Below are positions 5,956 to 10,409 of a stretch of 10,409 nucleotides of DNA, piece by piece. Within the stretch, counting starts at the first letter, position 1. Each line of letters starts with the position of its first letter. The stretch is from JBGPYB01 sp041493035. GTDB taxonomy: Bacteria; Acidobacteriota; Vicinamibacteria; Fen-336. The stretch covers positions 1-10,409 of the forward strand of contig JBGPYB010000162.1 of NCBI GenBank assembly GCA_041493035.1, read 5' to 3'. The notes below the pieces were generated by a model. That model did not search any database. It had not been told where the DNA came from and saw only the letters and a program-made list of their open reading frames with translations. Position numbers and translations under genes: made by a program.

Positions 5956-7320
5956 ATGAAGGCGACCTTCGTCAAGACGTACGTGGCCGTCGCCCTCCTG
6001 GGCGGCCTAGCGGCCTACATCTACTTCGTCGAGTCGAAGAAGCCGGCCACTGTCGAGGGGGAGAAGAAGAAGGAGAAGCTCTTTACCTTCGACAAGGCCA
6101 AGGCGCGGGAGATCACCCTGGCACCCAAAGGAGCCGACGGCCTCCACCTGGTGAAGGAGGGTGGCTCCTGGAAGATGACCGCCCCTGCCTCCGTCGCCGC
6201 CGATGGCAGCGAGGCCGACAGCCTCGTGATGAGCTTCGAGGGGCTCGAGTCCGACGAGACGATCGACGAGAAGCCGGCCAAGCTTTCCGACTATGGCCTC
6301 GAAAAACCGCGGAACAGCATCAGCGTCGTCGTGGAGGGAACGAAGGAGCCCCTGACCCTTCTCGTCGGTGACAAGACGCCCGACAGCGCCGCGGTCTACG
6401 CGAAGCTGCCGAGCCAGGCGAAGGTGTTCACGATTGCCTCGTACGCCGAGGGCTCTTTCACGAAGAAGCCCTTCGACTTGCGGGACCGCAGCCTCTTCCA
6501 CATGAAGCGCGATGCGGTGAAGACCGTCGAGATCACGGGTCCCGACGGTGCCTACGCACTGGCGCGCAGCGACAAGGGGGAGTGGGCCTTCACCAAGCCC
6601 GTCGCGACGAAGGCGGGCCGCTGGTCGATCGACAGTTTTCTGGGCACCCTCGAGAACCTGAAGATGGAATCTGTGGCCGCCGAGGAAGCCAAGGACCTGA
6701 AGCCCTTCGGCCTCGACAAACCGGCTCGGACCGTGGCCCTCGGCCTGGTCGACGGCAGCACCCAGAAGATCGAGATCGGTTCGAGCCCAGCCGACAAGAA
6801 ATACAACGTGCGCGACGTGGCCAAGAGCCTCGTGGCCGTCATCCCCAATGCCCTGGTCGACGACCTCGCGAAGGGGATGAAGGAACTGCGCGAGAAGCGT
6901 GTCCTCGACGTGGCCGCCTACGACGTGGAGGCTTTCGAAGTGGAGACGTCGGGCTCGCCGAAGCGGATTTTCGTGCGCACCTCCTCGAAAGACAAGGACG
7001 GGATCGAGGTGTCGAAGTGGAAGCGGACCGCTCCGGACACGAAGGATCTCGAGACCAACAAGGTTCAGGACGCGCTCTTCAAGGTGGGCGGCGTCGAGAC
7101 GCAGGAATTCCTCGACGCGCCTGCGGCCGATTCGACCTACGGTTTGGACGCCCCGGCCCTCAAGGTTTCGGTGCGCTACGCCGCGGGAAAGCCCGCCACC
7201 TGGTTCGCCATCGGGAAGAAAGACGGTGTCGCCTACGCCCGCCGGCCCGATGACGGCGCCGTGCTGAAGCTCGACTCGACGAAGGCCGAAGACCTGATCA
7301 AGGCGTTCACCGATCTCTGA
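5956..7320 (+). CDS. DUF4340 protein, N-terminally anchored, with three repeats
   Basis: 454 residues. A single helix (about 5-24) followed by SKKP marks an anchored protein whose bulk faces outward. The body holds three copies of one unit: SWKMTAP/YGLEKP (71-77, 113-118), EWAFTKP/FGLDKP (209-215, 251-256) and KWKRTAP/YGLDAP (354-360, 395-400). The Trp is 40-41 residues before the aromatic-Gly-Leu in each copy, and the copies lie 138 and 145 residues apart. DUF4340 proteins are often encoded after GldG-type genes, and no biochemical role is established that I can name; a structural or sensing part of the exporter is likely. The ATG follows GGAGG at 5941-5945 by 10 nt and the previous stop by 7 nt. 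The 3' end overlaps the opposing DoxX gene by 14 bp, with no terminator hairpin visible. Confidence 0.9.
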   Translation: MKATFVKTYVAVALLGGLAAYIYFVESKKPATVEGEKKKEKLFTFDKAKAREITLAPKGADGLHLVKEGGSWKMTAPASVAADGSEADSLVMSFEGLESDETIDEKPAKLSDYGLEKPRNSISVVVEGTKEPLTLLVGDKTPDSAAVYAKLPSQAKVFTIASYAEGSFTKKPFDLRDRSLFHMKRDAVKTVEITGPDGAYALARSDKGEWAFTKPVATKAGRWSIDSFLGTLENLKMESVAAEEAKDLKPFGLDKPARTVALGLVDGSTQKIEIGSSPADKKYNVRDVAKSLVAVIPNALVDDLAKGMKELREKRVLDVAAYDVEAFEVETSGSPKRIFVRTSSKDKDGIEVSKWKRTAPDTKDLETNKVQDALFKVGGVETQEFLDAPAADSTYGLDAPALKVSVRYAAGKPATWFAIGKKDGVAYARRPDDGAVLKLDSTKAEDLIKAFTDL

Positions 7321-7753
7321 TCGCTGACCGCCGGGACCACAGGAGCCCGTCGACAGAGATCGTGTCCTCTTCACGGGGCAGCAGCAGCGCCATCGTGAGC
7401 AGCGCCAGCCGCGGAATCACATGGGTGTGGAACTCGTAGAGCGGCTCCTTCAGCAGGTGCCCGAACGTGACGAGAACCAGGACGCCACCCAGCGCGAGCA
7501 GGGCGGGTCGGGTCGCGAGGCCCACCATGACGAGACCGCCCGCCACGAGCTCGACCACTGGGACGACGGTCCCCATGAGCCACAACGACCACAGCGGGAG
7601 AAACGTGTCCGCGTAGGGCTCGACGAAGTAGTGTCGCGCATGCCCGAAGGGTGTCATCTCGAAGCACTTGTAGACGCCGGCCATGAAGAAGATGAGCCCA
7701 AGCACCGCTCGACAGAAGAATATGGCCCAGGCTCGATCCGTCGGGAATTTCAT
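7307..7753 (-). CDS. DoxX family membrane protein
   Basis: 148 residues, the usual size. Four helices are visible at about 10-28, 57-80, 84-100 and 109-126. The start RAVLGLIFFMAGVYK (15-29) is typical of DoxX-family proteins, as is the ELVAGGLVMVGLATRPA stretch (68-84) in helix 2. The loop LLKEPLYEFHTHVIPR (100-115) is rich in charge and His. Family members include a subunit linked to thiosulfate:quinone oxidation in archaea and many bacterial proteins of unknown job, so the role here is open. The ATG at 7753 is the first start before the homologous part; only a weak G-run precedes it. It runs divergently from the aldo/keto reductase, 87 bp apart, and convergently with the ABC operon. A much longer reading of the same frame upstream, to 9166, is not coding. 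Confidence 0.85.
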   Translation of the reverse strand: MKFPTDRAWAIFFCRAVLGLIFFMAGVYKCFEMTPFGHARHYFVEPYADTFLPLWSLWLMGTVVPVVELVAGGLVMVGLATRPALLALGGVLVLVTFGHLLKEPLYEFHTHVIPRLALLTMALLLPREEDTISVDGLLWSRRSAIRDR

Positions 7754-7825
7754 CGGAGGTCGCCCCCGGAAGGGTACGCCAGTCGCGTCCGGGAGACCAA
7801 CCCGCGCGCCGGGCCGCCGCTGAAC

Positions 7826-7834
7826 TGCTATCGT
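7826..7834 (+). promoter_or_regulatory. possible extended -10 of the reductase gene
   Basis: TGCTATCGT fits TGnTATnnT and ends 6 nt before the ATG at 7841, with no Shine-Dalgarno sequence in between. If used, the transcript would start at or next to the start codon (leaderless). No -35 is evident. Weak, single-site evidence in an 87-bp gap that otherwise holds nothing I can name. Confidence 0.25.
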
Positions 7835-7840
7835 GTCCCC

Positions 7841-8836
7841 ATGAGCACTCTCAGCAGGCGAACCCTCGGAAGGGATGCACTCGAGGTTTCGAGCCTCGGC
7901 CTCGGATGCATGGGGATGTCGGAGTTCTACGGCCCTCGCGACGAAGCGGAGTCCATCGCGACGATCCACGCGGCCCTCGACGCCGGTGTGAACTTCCTCG
8001 ACACCGCCGACATGTACGGTCCCTACCTGAACGAAGAGCTGGTAGGTCGGGCGCTCCGGGAGCGCCGGGACAAAGTCGTCGTGGCCACGAAATTCGGCAT
8101 CACCCGGGGGCCTGATCCGTCTGTGCGCGGCGTGAACGGCCGCCCGGAGTACGTGCGTACGTCCTGCGACGCCAGCTTGAAGCGCCTCGGCATCGACACG
8201 ATCGACCTCTACTATCAGCACCGCGTCGACCCAAACACTCCCATCGAAGAGACGGTGGGCGCCATGGCCGAGCTGGTGACGGCGGGGAAGGTGCGCTATC
8301 TCGGGCTTTCCGAGGCCTCCCCTGAAACGCTGCGCCGCGCTTTCGCGACGTATCCCATCACCGCGCTCCAGAGCGAGTACTCTCTCTGGAGCCGCGACGT
8401 GGAGGACGGCGTCCTCGACACTTGCCGGAAGCTGGGGATTGGTTTCGTGGCCTACAGCCCGCTGGGCCGCGGTTTCCTGACGGGGCAGATTCGCCGGTTC
8501 GAAGACCTGGCGGCGGACGACTACCGCAGGATGTCCCCTCGCTTCCAAGGGGAAAACCTCGGTAAGAACCTGGCGCTCGTGGCGCGGATCGGCGCGATCG
8601 CCTCCGAGAAGGGGTGCACGCCGTCGCAGCTCGCCTTGGCGTGGGTGATGGCCCAGGGCGAGGACATCGTTCCGATCTTCGGTACAAAGCGGCGAACGTA
8701 TCTGGCCGAGAACCTCAGGGCGGCGTCCCTCGAACTGACCGCCGAAGACCTTCACCGGATCGAAGAAATCGTGCCTCGGGGCGCCGCCGCCGGAGAGCGC
8801 TACCCGGACTTCGCGATGAAGCTCATCGGACGCTAA
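7841..8836 (+). CDS. aldo/keto reductase, AKR13-like
   Basis: 331 residues, full length. A cytosolic NADPH-dependent oxidoreductase reducing aldehydes or ketones; the natural substrate is not predictable. The catalytic tetrad is complete: D54 and Y59 in LDTADMYG, K84 in ATKFG, and H127 in YYQHRVDP. The start RTLGRDALEVSSLGLGCMGMSEFYG is the typical first strand and loop of this clade, YLGLSEAS carries the usual beta-6 region, YSPLGRGFLTG the following loop, and IFGTKRRTYLAENL the cofactor-binding end with the basic residues expected for the NADPH phosphate. The overall pattern, including GRGFLTGQI, matches the AKR13 group. The ATG at 7841 is the only one that leaves the family N-terminus intact; no ribosome site precedes it. 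It is apparently a single gene, flanked by oppositely oriented genes on both sides. Confidence 0.94.
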   Translation: MSTLSRRTLGRDALEVSSLGLGCMGMSEFYGPRDEAESIATIHAALDAGVNFLDTADMYGPYLNEELVGRALRERRDKVVVATKFGITRGPDPSVRGVNGRPEYVRTSCDASLKRLGIDTIDLYYQHRVDPNTPIEETVGAMAELVTAGKVRYLGLSEASPETLRRAFATYPITALQSEYSLWSRDVEDGVLDTCRKLGIGFVAYSPLGRGFLTGQIRRFEDLAADDYRRMSPRFQGENLGKNLALVARIGAIASEKGCTPSQLALAWVMAQGEDIVPIFGTKRRTYLAENLRAASLELTAEDLHRIEEIVPRGAAAGERYPDFAMKLIGR

Positions 8837-8846
8837 GCCGGCCGAC

Positions 8847-9389
8847 TCAGACGACGATCCCTTCGTACCGCGACTTCCACTGCGTGGGCTGGAACGGCGG
8901 GACGGGGAGCGGCGAGAGCGGAGGCTGGCTCTCGCGCCAGAACGATCGAAACGGGCGCCGCTCCCCGGTGGCGTAGAAGTGACGCAGAAAGGCGAAGTCG
9001 CAAGCCGCGAAGTCGGCGAGCCACTGGTCGAGGTCGTGGATCCCTGCTTCGTGGAGCAGCCAGAGGCTGTAACGACACGCGTCCCGCTCGTACGTCTCGA
9101 GCTCCTGGAGCCGCTCCTCGCTCGGACTGGCCTGCACGAAGGCCCCGATCTCTCGAGCGCGGGCATCGAGATTCCATTGCACCGTGTGGCCGAAGAGGTG
9201 GGCGATCAGGAAGAGGGTCTCATCGGCCTCGAGATCGGGCTTTACGAGAATGCGCGCTCCGTCCAGGTCTCCCCGGAACGGGTTCGGGACGTCGGTGATG
9301 ACGATGGGAACGGCGTACCGCGCTTCGATGAAACGGGAAAGAGTCTGGGCGGCCTCTCGAAGCCGATTGGCCGAGAGCGGTGGCGTCAT
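8847..9389 (-). CDS. ImmA/IrrE-like zincin-fold protein without the catalytic Glu
   Basis: 180 residues. ETLFLIAHLFGHTVQWN (57-73) lines up with the zinc helix of ImmA/IrrE-type peptidases (fTlaHElgH), with H64 and H68 in place but Leu at the glutamate position. About 30 residues on, YERDACRYSLWLL (100-112) matches the family's second helix, E-x-[ED]-A-x-x-[FY]-x-x-x-LL, with E101 in the third metal-ligand position. The strand GARILVKPDL before the helix also fits. It therefore may bind metal but should not cleave peptides by the usual mechanism. The rest (122-180) is aromatic and Pro-rich and unassigned. No signal peptide is seen. The ATG at 9389 has GAGG directly against it, an unusually close spacing. 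It follows the exported protein gene by 16 bp. The fold assignment is by motif only, so an unrelated HxxxH family is possible. Confidence 0.7.
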   Translation of the reverse strand: MTPPLSANRLREAAQTLSRFIEARYAVPIVITDVPNPFRGDLDGARILVKPDLEADETLFLIAHLFGHTVQWNLDARAREIGAFVQASPSEERLQELETYERDACRYSLWLLHEAGIHDLDQWLADFAACDFAFLRHFYATGERRPFRSFWRESQPPLSPLPVPPFQPTQWKSRYEGIVV

Positions 9390-9405
9390 CCTCGCGTCCG
9401 CGAAG

Positions 9406-10137
9406 CTAGCCCGAGATACAGTTAAATCTCATCTGCGACCGGTTCTCTTGCACGGCCTTCAGTAGCTCGAGGACGCGCTCGTGCGCCGGGCTATCGGGGA
9501 AGAAGCGCGAGAAAGCCTCCAGCTCTTTCAGAACGGGCCCCGATGGGCCACAAGAGCAACCGCCCGCGGAAGCGTATCCCTCGATCTCCTCGATCCGACG
9601 CCGAACCTCCTCGGCGTACGTCTGGGGGTGAACGCCTCGGTACGACACCCAGCCTCGGTAGCGCGCGACGAGCTCGCCATTCCCGTAGTCTATGCAACCG
9701 CTAAAGTCCCCTTGCTGGACGATGTAGGACGGCCAGTCCGGTCGAGTGTACGTCGCTGCGTATTCGCTGAAGAACGCCCTGTCGGCAGGGTCGCCGTATC
9801 GCTCAGCCAATTCCTGGAAGAACTTCGGGTCGGGGCTGGCAGAGAGTGCCTCGAAGCGATCGATGAGGATTCCCTTAACGCTTCTGCGAAGGCGTTCGTA
9901 GGCGTCCTCCGTCAGGTCTTCAAGCCCGGCGTCGGAGGTCAGTAGCGCCCTTCGGACATCGAGTACCCGTTGAAACGCCTCCGAGACCGTGGCGTTCGGC
10001 TGAGAACGCTCGACCGCGGCTAGAGTGATTCGGTAAGCGCTGACGGCAGCGGTAGCCGTCGAGCTTAAGTCGTCGCGGAGCCCCTGAACCACGCCCAAGC
10101 TGACAACGGAGGCAAGGATCAGGCGGGGAAGTCGCAT
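9406..10137 (-). CDS. unrecognised, probably exported protein with four cysteines
   Basis: 243 residues, no family recognised. The first 20 residues (MRLPRLILASVVSLGVVQGL) look like a weak signal peptide or anchor. Helical, charged stretches follow (about 32-115), then an aromatic part (DWPSYIV, IDYGNGELVARYRGWVSY, 134-166) and another helix (174-188). There are four Cys: C148, the C194-S-C196 pair inside GGCSCG, and C240 at the end, so two disulfides or a small metal site are possible. The 3' end reads ATG AGA TTT AAC TGT ATC, unlike the strongly GC-ending codons of the ABC operon, a mild hint of different codon pressure. GAGG abuts the ATG at 10137. It lies 12 bp after the Ala/Pro/Lys-tail gene and 16 bp before the zincin-like gene, so the three are likely co-transcribed. 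Confidence 0.62.
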   Translation of the reverse strand: MRLPRLILASVVSLGVVQGLRDDLSSTATAAVSAYRITLAAVERSQPNATVSEAFQRVLDVRRALLTSDAGLEDLTEDAYERLRRSVKGILIDRFEALSASPDPKFFQELAERYGDPADRAFFSEYAATYTRPDWPSYIVQQGDFSGCIDYGNGELVARYRGWVSYRGVHPQTYAEEVRRRIEEIEGYASAGGCSCGPSGPVLKELEAFSRFFPDSPAHERVLELLKAVQENRSQMRFNCISG

Positions 10138-10149
10138 CCTCGAACCCCG

Positions 10150-10409
10150 CTAGGGGTTGGGCGAAGGTCGGGGAGACGGCTTCGCCGCCGGAGCCGCCAC
10201 GGCAGGCGCTGCCGCGGGGGGTTTGGCGACCGGGGGTACGGGCTTCGCCACGGGGGCCGCGGACGGCTTGGCGGGGGCGCGAGCGGCTCCGGCCGCGCTG
10301 CACGCCGGGAAGGTACCGTCAGCCAGCGCTTCCCGCACGCAGTTGATCACCACCGGCTTGTCGGGGACGTTCTCGTTGGCCCCTTTCGTGGTCGTGGGAA
10401 CCAGCACGA
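10150..10409 (-). CDS. 3' end of a protein with an Ala/Pro/Lys-rich tail, perhaps AgmX/PglI-like
   Basis: Only the last 85-86 codons are inside the window; GTG at 10407 could be a start, but more likely the gene continues to the right. The visible N-terminal part includes VVINCVREALADGTFPAC, similar to the x-CV-x-AL-x-FP pattern that closes AgmX/PglI and TonB-type C-terminal domains. The remaining 45-50 residues are a low-complexity run of Ala, Pro and Lys (PAKPSAAPVAKP and similar), as found in periplasm-spanning or wall-facing linkers, here unusually at the C-terminus. The homology is a resemblance of one short motif, so function stays open. The stop TAG at 10152-10150 lies 12 bp before the next gene. 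Confidence 0.5.
   Translation of the reverse strand, partial: VLVPTTTKGANENVPDKPVVINCVREALADGTFPACSAAGAARAPAKPSAAPVAKPVPPVAKPPAAAPAVAAPAAKPSPRPSPNP

Noticed and set aside
4494..5975. 493-codon minus-strand frame opposite the GldG gene
   Set aside because: Composition (His/Arg/Glu/Gly/Leu without any motif) is typical of an antisense frame in GC-rich DNA; the plus strand has the GldG signature and helices.
6007..7374. 455-codon minus-strand frame opposite the DUF4340 gene
   Set aside because: No recognisable domain, and it overlaps a gene with regular repeats and a ribosome site.
8837..8846. Terminator between the convergent reductase and zincin-like genes
   Set aside because: The 10-bp gap has a GCCGGC core nearby but no stem-loop followed by a T run on either strand.
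7754..9166. Upstream extension of the DoxX frame to 619 codons
   Set aside because: The added part is antisense to the aldo/keto reductase and has no domain; DoxX proteins are about 130-150 residues.
1..10409. CRISPR array, tRNA, rRNA, insertion sequence
   Set aside because: No regularly spaced repeats, no cloverleaf-like sequence, and no transposase or terminal inverted repeats were seen on either strand.

Overview
The window is GC-rich, gene-dense bacterial DNA with short or overlapping junctions. It holds ten protein genes (the two at the ends are incomplete) and one well-marked regulatory region; I see no RNA gene, mobile element or CRISPR array. The gene types (a Gld-like ABC operon with GldG and DUF4340 proteins, a bacterial protein-O-mannosyltransferase-like enzyme, a soluble GAF histidine kinase, a DoxX protein and a possible AgmX/PglI-type tail) would fit a GC-rich Acidobacteriota or myxobacteria-like lineage. 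That placement is inference; no marker gene is present.

Layout. (1) 1-2429, minus strand: a likely operon read right to left, with a cytosolic GAF-domain histidine kinase, a small exported protein of unknown role, and a multi-membrane-pass PMT-family glycosyltransferase cut by the window edge. Both gaps are 13 bp. (2) 2423-2587: a divergent control region. A near-consensus sigma-70 promoter fires right and a second fires left; their -10 elements lie on the same TATGATA on opposite strands. Inverted repeats fill the rightward leader. (3) 2588-7320, plus strand: a four-gene operon with ATPase, ABC-2 permease, GldG-family protein and DUF4340 protein. The first two junctions overlap by 4 and 1 nt, the third gap is 7 bp, and every gene has a Shine-Dalgarno sequence. 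(4) 7307-7753, minus: a DoxX-family membrane protein whose 3' end overlaps the DUF4340 gene by 14 bp. (5) 7841-8836, plus: an aldo/keto reductase with an intact catalytic tetrad. (6) 8847-10409, minus: three closely packed genes, an ImmA/IrrE-like protein in which HExxH has become HLFGH, an unrecognised probably exported protein with four cysteines, and the C-terminal end of a protein with an Ala/Pro/Lys-rich tail.

How the parts may work together: the ABC operon should build a membrane complex in which the permease moves an unknown substrate and the GldG and DUF4340 proteins act as membrane-anchored extracytoplasmic partners. The divergent sensor kinase shares its promoter region, so the two units are probably expressed in a mutually exclusive or co-regulated way. 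The kinase appears to start at a CTG codon, because no ATG, GTG or TTG in frame allows a complete GAF domain.

Most interesting points: the overlapping divergent promoters with an operator-like palindrome, the CTG start, the glutamate-less zincin-like protein, and the threefold repeat in the DUF4340 protein. I see no clear evidence for a wholly new defence or mobile system.
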